A stretch of DNA of 64,000 nt from Faecalibacterium sp. UBA1819 (lineage in GTDB: Bacteria; Bacillota; Clostridia; Oscillospirales; Ruminococcaceae), in the NCBI GenBank assembly GCA_002315015.1, contig DCEX01000012.1, positions 115,827-179,826 of the forward strand, read 5' to 3'. The notes beneath the pieces were generated by a model, which made no database searches, was not told where the DNA came from, and saw only the letters and a program-made list of their open reading frames with translations. This document shows positions 29,746 through 37,233 of the stretch, piece after piece (the first letter of the stretch is position 1; each line of letters opens with the position of its first letter). Position numbers and translations under genes: made by a program.

Positions 29746-30075
29746 TTGGAACAAGTATTTTCTTATGAAGGCCTCTATGCTTTGCTGCAAGAGCGAAATC
29801 AAACCCGCCCCGAAGGCTCTTACACCACCTATTTGTTTGAAAAGGGTCTGGATAAAATTTTGAAAAAAATAGGGGAGGAGAGTACCGAGGTAATCATTGC
29901 GGCAAAAGCGCAGGATCGAGATGAAACGATTTATGAAATTGCAGACCTTGCCTATCATGTAATGGTGCTGATGGTACAGGCTGGGATTACATTGGATGAT
30001 GTGGCGGGGGAACTGGCGTCGCGTCATGTGATTGACCATAAAGTGAAACAAGAAAAAATGACAGGTAAGGCATAA
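29746..30075 (+). CDS. hisE: Phosphoribosyl-ATP pyrophosphatase
   Basis: 109 residues from a TTG start at 29746, preceded by AAGGAGG at 29730-29736. An in-frame ATG inside hisI was rejected for lack of a site. An all-alpha MazG-like fold: the metal-binding [14 protein letters not shown] and [10 protein letters not shown] acids are seen. It hydrolyses PR-ATP to PR-AMP. Last gene of the operon. Confidence 0.93.
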   Translation: MEQVFSYEGLYALLQERNQTRPEGSYTTYLFEKGLDKILKKIGEESTEVIIAAKAQDRDETIYEIADLAYHVMVLMVQAGITLDDVAGELASRHVIDHKVKQEKMTGKA

Positions 30076-30077
30076 AG

Positions 30078-30122
30078 AAAAGCGGCTTGGGCGCAAAGAA
30101 AGAGCGCAAAAGCCGCTTTTTT
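30078..30122 (+). terminator. Terminator of the his operon
   Basis: AAAAGCGGCTT (30078-30088) pairs with AAGCCGCTTTT (30109-30119), with an inner GCGC/GCGC pairing, then T residues to 30122. Confidence 0.9.
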
Positions 30123-30206
30123 ACGCCCGATCCGGGTCGGTAAGATCTTATGCGTTTTTTAGTTTTGCGAAGCGCCTTAGCGAAAAAGAAAAAATAAAAA
30201 GAAAGA

Positions 30207-30235
30207 TTGTAAGATTTCCCATTGCGTGATATACT
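30207..30235 (+). promoter_or_regulatory. Probable sigma-A promoter of the AEC permease gene
   Basis: TTGTAA (30207-30212), 17-base spacer, TATACT (30230-30235), ending 24 bases before the start codon at 30260. Confidence 0.65.
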
Positions 30236-30259
30236 AAAAGGCAAGAGAGGAATGGGAGA

Positions 30260-31195
30260 ATGGGAATATGGACAACCTTGCAGAACAGTGCGGCATATTT
30301 GCTCGTGCTGGCTGCGGGGTATGGGTTGAAGCGGCTCGGTGTTTTTACTGCTGAACATGCAGCCGTGTTTGCAAAACTGATCATGACAATGACACTTCCG
30401 GCAGCCGTGCTGAAAGGTGCAGCCTCGGCGCAGATGAACGGCGTTTTATTTTTAGCTGCGGGTGTGGGCTTTTTTGCTAATGTTTTGCTGCTGAGCGCAG
30501 CGGTTTTTGTGTCCCGGAAACTGGATGGAGACAGCCGCGCGTTTTGTGTGCTCAATACGAATACCTTTAATATTGGAAATTTTGCGATGCCGTTTCTGTC
30601 GGCTTTTACAGAAGGTCAAGCTTTTGCCGCAATTTGTATGTTTGATATGGGCAGTGCTTTGACAACCTTTGGCCCTAACTTTACTGTGGCGCAAGCTGTG
30701 CGGGAGGGAACACAGCGCGTTCGGATTCGTCCGGCAAGAATTATAAAAACTTTGCTGGGCTCTCCAACGTTCGATGTCTATTTGGCTGTTTTGGCAATGC
30801 ATTTTTTTCACTTGCAGCTGCCGAGTATGCTTTTTGATGCCGTAAGCATGGCCGCGGGAGCCAATACCTTTTTGGCAATGCTGACAATCGGTATTTTGTT
30901 TGAATTCCGCTTTCCGCGCGCCGGGCGCGATCTGATTGTGCGCGTATTGGCAACGCGGTATCTTGTCTGCGCGCTTGCGGCCTTGGCTGTGTGGTTTTTC
31001 TTTCCGGCAGATGCGCAAACCGTGCGCGTTTTGTGCATTACGTTGTTTGCGCCTATTGCAAACTGTGCAACCATTTTTACAATACAGCATCGGTGTGACG
31101 GTGCAGTTTCTGCAGTTATCAATTCGTTCAGCATGGTGATCAGCGTGTGTATCATGATTTTGCTGTTAAGCATTCTGCCCATGCCGATACGATAA
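30260..31195 (+). CDS. AEC (auxin efflux carrier) family permease
   Basis: 311 residues with about ten membrane helices in two five-helix halves, as in the AEC family. Hallmarks are LPAAVLKGAAS in the first half, NTFNIGNFAMPFLSAF with its Asn-rich unwound helix, and CITLFAPIANCATIFTIQ in the second. Bacterial members include malate and malonate permeases. The substrate here cannot be assigned. It is followed after 25 bases by pfkA, which may share its transcript. Confidence 0.85.
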   Translation: MGIWTTLQNSAAYLLVLAAGYGLKRLGVFTAEHAAVFAKLIMTMTLPAAVLKGAASAQMNGVLFLAAGVGFFANVLLLSAAVFVSRKLDGDSRAFCVLNTNTFNIGNFAMPFLSAFTEGQAFAAICMFDMGSALTTFGPNFTVAQAVREGTQRVRIRPARIIKTLLGSPTFDVYLAVLAMHFFHLQLPSMLFDAVSMAAGANTFLAMLTIGILFEFRFPRAGRDLIVRVLATRYLVCALAALAVWFFFPADAQTVRVLCITLFAPIANCATIFTIQHRCDGAVSAVINSFSMVISVCIMILLLSILPMPIR

Positions 31196-31220
31196 AACAA
31201 CTTCTAAGGAGGTTTCTTCC

Positions 31221-32297
31221 ATGAAAAAACGTGTGGGAATTTTGACATCCGGCGGCGATTGCCCGGGCTTGAACGCAACAATCCGCGGTGCAGCGAAAGC
31301 TTTATACCAACGGTTTGGCGACGATGTGGAAATTATCGGTGTGCAAAACGGATATTCCGGCTTGATTCATGGCGATTGGCGAGAAATGCAGCAGCACGAG
31401 TTTTCCGGCATTTTAACCCGTGGCGGTACGATTTTGGGCACAAAGCGCACGCCGTTTAAAATGATGCGCGTCATTGAAGATGACAAAATTGATAAAGTTG
31501 CCGAAATGAAGAAAACCTATAAAAATGCAAAGCTGGACTGCCTGCTTTGTTTGGGCGGCAATGGTACGCATAAAACAGCGAACCTGTTGGCCGAAGAAGG
31601 GCTGAATATTATTGGCTTGCCCAAGACGATTGACAATGATATTTACGGCACCGACGTGACTTTTGGCTTCCATACGGCTGTCGATATCGCCACAGAAGTT
31701 TTGGACAGAATCCATACAACAGCTACCAGCCATCGCCGCTGTATGGTTGTTGAGCTGATGGGCAATAAAGCCGGTTGGCTGACGCTTTATGCCGGCATTG
31801 CGGGCGGCGCCGATATCATTTTGCTGCCGGAGCTTCCTTATAATATTGATAATGTTGTTGAGGCTGTTTTGCGCCGTGCAGAGGAAGGGAAGTACTTCTC
31901 TATTGTAGCTATGGCAGAGGGGTGCTTTGACATTGCCGAGGCGGCAATGAAGAAGAAAGAGCGTCTTGCAAAACGTGCAGAGCGTGGTGAGCGCACGGCA
32001 ACGAACCGTGTAGCGATGCAAATTGAAAAAGCAACCGGCTTTGAAACGAGGGTTTGCGTTCCGGGGCATATGCAGCGCGGCGGAAGTCCTTCTCCTTATG
32101 ACCGTGTTTTGGCAACACAGTTTGGCACACATGCAGCAAAGCTGGTAGAGGCCGATCATTATGGTGTTGCAGTGGCGATGAAAAATAACATCGTAACAGA
32201 AAATCCCTTAAAAGCTGTTGCCGGAAAAACAAAATTGGTGCCGGAAACATGTGATATGCTGACGGTGGCACGCCGTATGGGTATCTCTTTGGGCTAA
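31221..32297 (+). CDS. pfkA: 6-phosphofructokinase, PFK-A family, unusual active-site signature
   Basis: 358 residues. It phosphorylates fructose 6-phosphate. TSGGDCPGLNA (10-20), the phosphate-donor motif GGNGTHK (about 112-118) and PKTIDND (134-140) are seen. ATP enzymes usually read GGDGS and PGTIDND; PPi enzymes read GGDDT and PKTIDND. This protein has the Gly of ATP enzymes, the Lys of PPi enzymes and Asn for the first Asp. That mix occurs in the mixed-type (group III-like) clade, so the phosphoryl donor is not certain. Strong AAGGAGG site before the ATG. Confidence 0.92.
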   Translation: MKKRVGILTSGGDCPGLNATIRGAAKALYQRFGDDVEIIGVQNGYSGLIHGDWREMQQHEFSGILTRGGTILGTKRTPFKMMRVIEDDKIDKVAEMKKTYKNAKLDCLLCLGGNGTHKTANLLAEEGLNIIGLPKTIDNDIYGTDVTFGFHTAVDIATEVLDRIHTTATSHRRCMVVELMGNKAGWLTLYAGIAGGADIILLPELPYNIDNVVEAVLRRAEEGKYFSIVAMAEGCFDIAEAAMKKKERLAKRAERGERTATNRVAMQIEKATGFETRVCVPGHMQRGGSPSPYDRVLATQFGTHAAKLVEADHYGVAVAMKNNIVTENPLKAVAGKTKLVPETCDMLTVARRMGISLG

Positions 32298-32330
32298 TCT
32301 CGGTGTGCTGAAAACGCAGAATTTTTTAAA

Positions 32331-32375
32331 AGCCGACTCCAATTGCTGTATTCTGCAATTGGAGTCGGCTTCTTG
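32331..32375 (+). terminator. Terminator-like hairpin after pfkA
   Basis: A perfect 16-bp stem: AGCCGACTCCAATTGC (32331-32346) against its complement at 32355-32370. It has an A-run before it and only a short T stretch (TTCTTG) after it. Confidence 0.75.
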
Positions 32376-32659
32376 TGAGATCTAGAAATAAGTTTTAAAA
32401 GATGTTTTTTCTTAAATGTTTTAAATTTATATGTTGCCCAGAGCACAGATTTTAAGAGCGAAAAAGTAAATTTTTACATTTTTTAAACTTTTCTATTTGA
32501 TTTTTTCGTTTTTTTCCACTTAATTTAAAACTGGAAAAAAGAAATACTTGATTATTTGAAAGCTTTATAGTAAACTAGGTGAGTAGCGTTATGTCATGTT
32601 TTGTCAGAATGCTTCTCTTTGTGATTAGTGAGTGAGATCAGAGCAACGGAGGGAATCTT
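32376..32659. other. AT-rich leader and spacer before the surface-polysaccharide locus
   Basis: About 280 bases, very AT-rich, with no convincing gene. A weak promoter may be TTGATT (32548-32553), 17 bases, TAAACT (32571-32576). The rest is a string of T-rich tracts (32460-32520). No known riboswitch motif was recognised. Confidence 0.5.
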
Positions 32660-33355
32660 TTGGAACAACAAGAATACGAAACCATAGACTTGCGAGAGAT
32701 AGTTCAAATTATTCGCAAAAATTTGATTATTATTGTCGCAGTTACTTTGGTAGCGGCTTTGTGCGGATATTTTGTTACTGCGATGTTTATTACACCGAAA
32801 TACAAGGCGAGCGCCACGATGATTGTGAATGCCCGCGAAGATATGGCAGCGCAGACTGTTGTTACCAATGATCAGCTTACTTCCGCATCGAAATTGGTGG
32901 AAACTTATTCTGTTATCTTGAAAAGTGATACGGTGCTTGATAAGACGATTCAGGATTTAGGCTTGAATTTAACTTATGATCAGTTGGTTTCCAAAGTGAG
33001 TGTTACGCCTGTGAATTCCACACAGGTGATGGAGATTGCAGTCGTGGATCCCAGCGCTGATTTGGCTAAAAAAATCGCTCAGAGCATTGTGGAGCAGGCT
33101 CCTGATATTATCGGTCGAACCGTTAACGCCGGCAGTGTTCAGGTGATTTCTGAGCCAAAAGCTTCGCCGGATCCTGTTTCACCTAATAAGACCATGAATA
33201 CTTTGGTTGCTGCTTTGATTGGCGCTGCTTTAAGTATTGGACTTGCTTTTGTGCGTGATATGATGAACAATAAAATTATGACCGATGCTGATGTTACGAA
33301 AAAGATTGGCTTAACCGTTTTGGGTGTAATTCCACAAATTGATTTGAAGGAGTGA
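32660..33355 (+). CDS. Wzz/CpsC-type polysaccharide chain-length and kinase-activator protein
   Basis: 231 residues from a TTG start with GGAGGG at 32648-32653. Topology is typical: short cytoplasmic tail with DLREIVQIIRKNLI, membrane helix about 22-45, extracytoplasmic domain with PKYKASATMIVN, and a second helix about 180-200 preceded by the Pro-rich PKASPDPVSPNKTM. The C-terminal cytoplasmic tail would contact the BY-kinase encoded next, as CapA/CpsC does. The usual partner genes (flippase, polymerase, glycosyltransferases) are not adjacent. Confidence 0.92.
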   Translation: MEQQEYETIDLREIVQIIRKNLIIIVAVTLVAALCGYFVTAMFITPKYKASATMIVNAREDMAAQTVVTNDQLTSASKLVETYSVILKSDTVLDKTIQDLGLNLTYDQLVSKVSVTPVNSTQVMEIAVVDPSADLAKKIAQSIVEQAPDIIGRTVNAGSVQVISEPKASPDPVSPNKTMNTLVAALIGAALSIGLAFVRDMMNNKIMTDADVTKKIGLTVLGVIPQIDLKE

Positions 33356-33365
33356 GCGTATCGGC

Positions 33366-34085
33366 ATGGCAAACAAAAAAGTAGTGTCCAAGCGACGCTT
33401 TCTCATGGTGTCTAAAGATGCACCTTTTCAGTTTCAAGAGGCGTTTAAGTCCTTGCGCACCAATATCAAGTTTATGGCGGTAAGCAAGGAATGCAAAAAG
33501 ATGATTATTACAAGCGCAATTCCGGGTGAGGGAAAAAGCAGTGTTGCCATCAATCTTTCTGTTTCTTTGGCAGAAACCGGCAGCCGCGTTCTTTTGGTGG
33601 ATTGCGATTTGCGAAAGCCGATTATTCACCGCTATCTTAGAATTGATAATAAGCACTACAAAGGAATTACGCATGTTCTCAGTGGCGGAATGCTGAAAGA
33701 CTCTGTGGTAAGTGTAAAGGGAACAAACTTGCACGTTATGGTTGCAGATGCGATTCCGCCTAACCCGGCAGAGCTGCTTGGCAGTAAGCGAATGAAAAAT
33801 ATGATCGACTCGCTTGATAAGTATTATGATTATATTATCTTTGACACTCCGCCGGTATCTGTTGTAACGGATGCGGCTGTTCTCAGTCAGTTTGTTGATG
33901 GGGCAATTTTAGTAATTGCACAAAATCATGCCACAGTTGATCAGATTGCTTTAGCGAAAAAGAATTTGATGGCAGTTCATGCTAATATTCTGGGTGTGGT
34001 TTTGAACAACTTTAATACGAAACGTGCTGACAAAGATAGTGGTTATTATTACAGTTATAATTACGACTATCATGGCCAGGATTGA
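33366..34085 (+). CDS. Bacterial tyrosine kinase (BY-kinase, CpsD-like)
   Basis: 239 residues. Walker A IPGEGKSS (52-59), Walker A' VDCDLRKP (78-85) and Walker B IIFDTPPVS (about 155-163) define a CpsD/CapB-type tyrosine autokinase. The C-terminal tyrosine cluster GYYYSYNYDY (about 225-234) is the expected autophosphorylation tail. It acts with the upstream Wzz-like activator and is reversed by the downstream PHP phosphatase. The start at 33366 lies 10 bases after the previous stop and is preceded by GGAGTGAG. Confidence 0.95.
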   Translation: MANKKVVSKRRFLMVSKDAPFQFQEAFKSLRTNIKFMAVSKECKKMIITSAIPGEGKSSVAINLSVSLAETGSRVLLVDCDLRKPIIHRYLRIDNKHYKGITHVLSGGMLKDSVVSVKGTNLHVMVADAIPPNPAELLGSKRMKNMIDSLDKYYDYIIFDTPPVSVVTDAAVLSQFVDGAILVIAQNHATVDQIALAKKNLMAVHANILGVVLNNFNTKRADKDSGYYYSYNYDYHGQD

Positions 34086-34086
34086 T

Positions 34087-34842
34087 ATGACAGACTTGCA
34101 TACGCATATTTTGCCGCAAATTGATGATGGGGCAAAGGATGTTAAGATGTCGCTGCAGCTGCTTGCAGCACAGCAGCGTGTAGGTGTTTCTCAAATTGTA
34201 TGCACACCGCATTTTCATTTTGAACGCCAGAACTTGGATGATTTTGTTCAAAAACGCTATGAATCCGCAAAAAAACTGGCGAAGACTTTATCGGCATATC
34301 CCAATTTTAGAATTGGATTGAAGTTTGGCGCAGAAGTGCGAATTTCACCAAAGGTTTTGGAGTGTGATCAAAAGCAGCTTTGTTTTCAAGGAACTAATGT
34401 GATGCTGCTGGAGATGCCGATGAATTATCGTCCCCAATGGGATATGAATGTGCTTTATCAGCTCACAATGGCAGGAGTGGTTCCGCTCATTGCACATGTT
34501 GAGCGTTATCCATATGTAAAGGAAGACCCCAATGTTGTATTAGAATGGATTGAGGCAGGCGCTTATATTCAAGTGAATGCACCTTCTATTGTACAAGATC
34601 CTGGGGGACGGGCAAGGGTTTTTGAAATGATGGAGCATGGCATGGTTCATGTCATTGCCAGTGACACCCATTCGCCCGACAAACGGCCGCCGCTTTTAAG
34701 AGAGGCTTTTCAAATGGTAGACGGCAAATTTGGTTCCTCACATGTCAAGTACTATGTGAAAAACGCCAATGCTCTATATGCAGGTGTTGAACCGGATGTA
34801 GAAGAGCCGAGAAAAGTTAAAAAGAAGTTTTGGCGGATGTGA
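34087..34842 (+). CDS. PHP-domain tyrosine phosphatase (CpsB/YwqE-like)
   Basis: 251 residues. Metal-dependent phosphatase of the PHP fold that dephosphorylates BY-kinases: DLHTHILPQIDDGAKD at the N-terminus (His5, His7, Asp14), CTPHFH, GAEVRI, IAHVERYPYV and IASDTHS supply the metal ligands. The ATG at 34087 gives the usual N-terminus and has CCAGGA upstream. A longer version from 34072 is possible. It begins one base after the kinase gene. Family relatives also include histidinol phosphatases, but context and motifs favour CpsB. Confidence 0.93.
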   Translation: MTDLHTHILPQIDDGAKDVKMSLQLLAAQQRVGVSQIVCTPHFHFERQNLDDFVQKRYESAKKLAKTLSAYPNFRIGLKFGAEVRISPKVLECDQKQLCFQGTNVMLLEMPMNYRPQWDMNVLYQLTMAGVVPLIAHVERYPYVKEDPNVVLEWIEAGAYIQVNAPSIVQDPGGRARVFEMMEHGMVHVIASDTHSPDKRPPLLREAFQMVDGKFGSSHVKYYVKNANALYAGVEPDVEEPRKVKKKFWRM

Positions 34843-34944
34843 CCGCTGTTTTGTGCGGTTGATTTTCAATTTGGTATATGTTTTGTGAGGGTAGACTGCT
34901 GCCTTCATAAAATATATAAATATTTGAGAAAGGAGGAGGTTCCC

Positions 34945-35547
34945 ATGAAGAAGTTTATTTCTATCGTTGCTGCAATGGCTATGAGCGCTGTTATGGCAGT
35001 TTCTGCTTTTGCGGCCTCCAACGATGTAGCAAACTTGAAGGCTTTGGCAAATGAGGCGGGTGCTGCTGCTGGCGTTGACGTTAGCGCATTCAACGCTTTC
35101 ATTGACGATTATGCTGAGGAGCATGCTGACATGATCACTGCTGACGTAGTGAATCAGCTGGCTGCTATCAAGGCAACTGTGGCTAACACTGCTGCTGCTA
35201 ATCGTACAGAGTCTTTCATTGCTGAGCAGGGTGCTAAAGCTATCAAGGCTCTGAGCAAGGCTGGTATCACTGTAACCCCGAACCATTCCATCAATGGCAA
35301 TGTGATCGGCGGTTCTGTGACTTTCTCTGCTCCTGATGCTAAGAACGCTACCATTTCTGCTAACATTGTTGGTCAGGTTAATGGCTCTGCTTCTACTGCT
35401 GGCAGCACGGCTGCTGGTGCTACCACTGGTGTTATCAAGAACACTGGTGTGAACGCTACTTCTGCAATTGTTCTGGCAGTTGCAGTTGCAGGTGTTCTGG
35501 GCGGCGCTGTAGTAGGTGCACGCAAGATGAACCTTCTGGCACAATAA
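34945..35547 (+). CDS. Alanine-rich secreted protein with sortase-type C-terminal signal
   Basis: 200 residues, unrecognised. A signal peptide (residues 1-23, ending AFA) is followed by an Ala-rich body. The C-terminus looks like a cell-wall sorting signal: IKNTG (164-168), a hydrophobic stretch (174-192), then Arg193-Lys194. The motif departs from LPxTG. A sortase gene follows two bases after its stop. The ribosome binding site AAAGGAGGAGG is near perfect. Codon choice differs from the neighbours, with GCT dominating Ala and CTG, AAG and GAC common, which suggests very high expression. Structural or matrix role is inference. Confidence 0.75.
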   Translation: MKKFISIVAAMAMSAVMAVSAFAASNDVANLKALANEAGAAAGVDVSAFNAFIDDYAEEHADMITADVVNQLAAIKATVANTAAANRTESFIAEQGAKAIKALSKAGITVTPNHSINGNVIGGSVTFSAPDAKNATISANIVGQVNGSASTAGSTAAGATTGVIKNTGVNATSAIVLAVAVAGVLGGAVVGARKMNLLAQ

Positions 35548-35548
35548 G

Positions 35549-36193
35549 GTGAAAAAACCTTATGGTGTTCACAGGGGGAAGGACTTTATTGTTCTTCCCC
35601 TTATCTTTGTATTTCTCACTATTTTAGTGTTATATGTGACATTTGCTCCCATTATTACTCCTTATACGGCTTTGGCGTCGTTGCTGTTTGGACAAACAGC
35701 GGCTGCGCCTACTGATCGTTTTCAGGGGTTGTCAGAGGATTTAGCCCAATCGGGTACGGTGCAGCTCACCGAGTATCCTGTGACGGGGGATAAAATAGGA
35801 CAGATTGATTTGCAGGACACTTCTTTGTCAGTTCCCTTATATTATGGGGACGGAAACGTGGAGCTCAACAAAGGCGCTGGCCTTTATACAGGTGCATGGC
35901 TTCCCGGTGAGGGAAGAACCATTATGGCAGCCGGTCATGCTGGTACCTTTTTCAAAAATTTGCAGGGTGTTGAGCCTGGAATGAAGGTGCAAATTACCAC
36001 CTATTATGGCGTTTATGTCTATGAGATTACAAAGGTTGAGATTTTGGAAGCAACGGATACGTCAGCTTATGACTTTAGCCGTACCGATGAAAATTTGATT
36101 ATGTATACTTGCTACCCGTTTGATGCACTTGGCTATACGCCATTGCGTTATTTTGTTTACGCAAAATATGTATCTGGGCCGGTTATTGAATAA
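35549..36193 (+). CDS. Class D-like sortase
   Basis: 214 residues from a GTG start. One N-terminal membrane helix (about 14-36) anchors the enzyme. The catalytic triad is visible: His130 in MAAGHAGTFF, Cys188 in LIMYTCYPF and Arg200 in TPLRYFVYA. TCYPF followed by GxxPxRY is characteristic of class D sortases. It would cleave the sorting signal of surface proteins and attach them to peptidoglycan. The most likely substrate is the product of the gene immediately upstream. No obvious ribosome binding site precedes it, so translation may depend on coupling. Confidence 0.9.
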   Translation: MKKPYGVHRGKDFIVLPLIFVFLTILVLYVTFAPIITPYTALASLLFGQTAAAPTDRFQGLSEDLAQSGTVQLTEYPVTGDKIGQIDLQDTSLSVPLYYGDGNVELNKGAGLYTGAWLPGEGRTIMAAGHAGTFFKNLQGVEPGMKVQITTYYGVYVYEITKVEILEATDTSAYDFSRTDENLIMYTCYPFDALGYTPLRYFVYAKYVSGPVIE

Positions 36194-36253
36194 CGTTTTA
36201 TGGCAGCTGTACTCCTTGCGTATAAAGGGGTACAGCTTTTTTGGAGGAAAGAC

Positions 36254-37090
36254 ATGAAACTTTCAAAAACATCAATTGCGCGGGTAATTTCAATTGCCGC
36301 GGCATGGATTTTTTCAATGCTGGTTGTTCTGTTAATCGGCTTGCTGATTTTACGGTTGACATTATGTAATCCTAATTTTTTGAAAAAGCAAATTTTAGAC
36401 AGTAACTATATTTCTGCGGCAGAGCAGGAAATGGAAGAAAACTTTAAAAGTTATGGCGCAGCCGGCGGTTTTGAAAGCAATGTTATGCTCTCGCTTGTCA
36501 ACCTTGATATGCTGCGCAATGACCTTTTAAGTGCGGTAGATTTGCTTTACGGACAAACAGCTCAAGAGCCTGATTACACCGTTTATGAAGAACATGCCTA
36601 CCAAATTCTGACGCAGAATATTGCTGAAAGAAATATTACGATGACGGATGAAATTACCGAAGGCGTCCGTGTTTTGGCACAAACATGTGCCTCCGATTAT
36701 GCTCAGCGTGCAACCATTCCTTTTTTGTCTTATTTAAAGCCTTTAATTTTAATGGTTCAAAAAATTACATTTGGGGCAATTTTGGGAATTATTGCGGCAT
36801 CTGCGGTGTGTCTTTGGCTCATGTTCGCGCTGCATCGCAATAAGCGAAATGGTTTGGCTTACACTTGCCAAAGCTTGATTGCAGCATCTGTTTTAAGCTG
36901 TGCTGCTCCGATTGCATTAGATCTCTTCCTTCCGGTAGAAAGCTTATTGCTGTCCCCCGCTAGTTTGAAGCTTCTGTTGGTAACTTACGTCCAAAATCTT
37001 TTTGCGTCTATTTGGCCCTTCAGCATTGCGGTTGTGGTAGTGACAGCTGCAACCTGTACAGTGTATGCAATGAAAAAGACCCATTTTTAA
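36254..37090 (+). CDS. Unrecognised four-helix membrane protein
   Basis: 278 residues from the ATG at 36254 with TTGGAGGAAAG upstream. Membrane helices at about residues 10-38, 175-200, 215-240 and 250-272. Between the first two is an extracytoplasmic domain of about 130 residues rich in Glu, Gln and Asn (QEMEENFKSYGAAGG). No family recognised. It is the last gene of the sortase cluster, followed by a terminator, so a role in surface-protein assembly or sensing is possible but unproven. Confidence 0.7.
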   Translation: MKLSKTSIARVISIAAAWIFSMLVVLLIGLLILRLTLCNPNFLKKQILDSNYISAAEQEMEENFKSYGAAGGFESNVMLSLVNLDMLRNDLLSAVDLLYGQTAQEPDYTVYEEHAYQILTQNIAERNITMTDEITEGVRVLAQTCASDYAQRATIPFLSYLKPLILMVQKITFGAILGIIAASAVCLWLMFALHRNKRNGLAYTCQSLIAASVLSCAAPIALDLFLPVESLLLSPASLKLLLVTYVQNLFASIWPFSIAVVVVTAATCTVYAMKKTHF

Positions 37091-37131
37091 CAGTATATTT
37101 TTCAGTAGGCCGAATTATTCGAAATTTTAAG

Positions 37132-37217
37132 AAAAAATGGCAGAACCCATCCCTTCGCTTTGCTGCAACAGTAAACTGAGTTGGCAGCAAAGGTACGGCA
37201 GGTTCTGCCCTTTTTTG
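37132..37217. terminator. Bidirectional terminator with nested hairpin
   Basis: AATGGCAGAACC (37136-37147) pairs with GGTTCTGCCCTT (37201-37212). A second stem, CTTTGCTGC (37158-37166) with GCAGCAAAG (37184-37192), is nested inside. A- and T-runs flank both sides, serving the convergent neighbours. Confidence 0.85.
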
Positions 37218-37233
37218 TTGATATGCAATGCTA

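Noticed and set aside
34087..34842. PHP protein as the missing histidinol-phosphate phosphatase
   Set aside because: It lies next to a BY-kinase, and its N-terminus and length match CpsB/YwqE.
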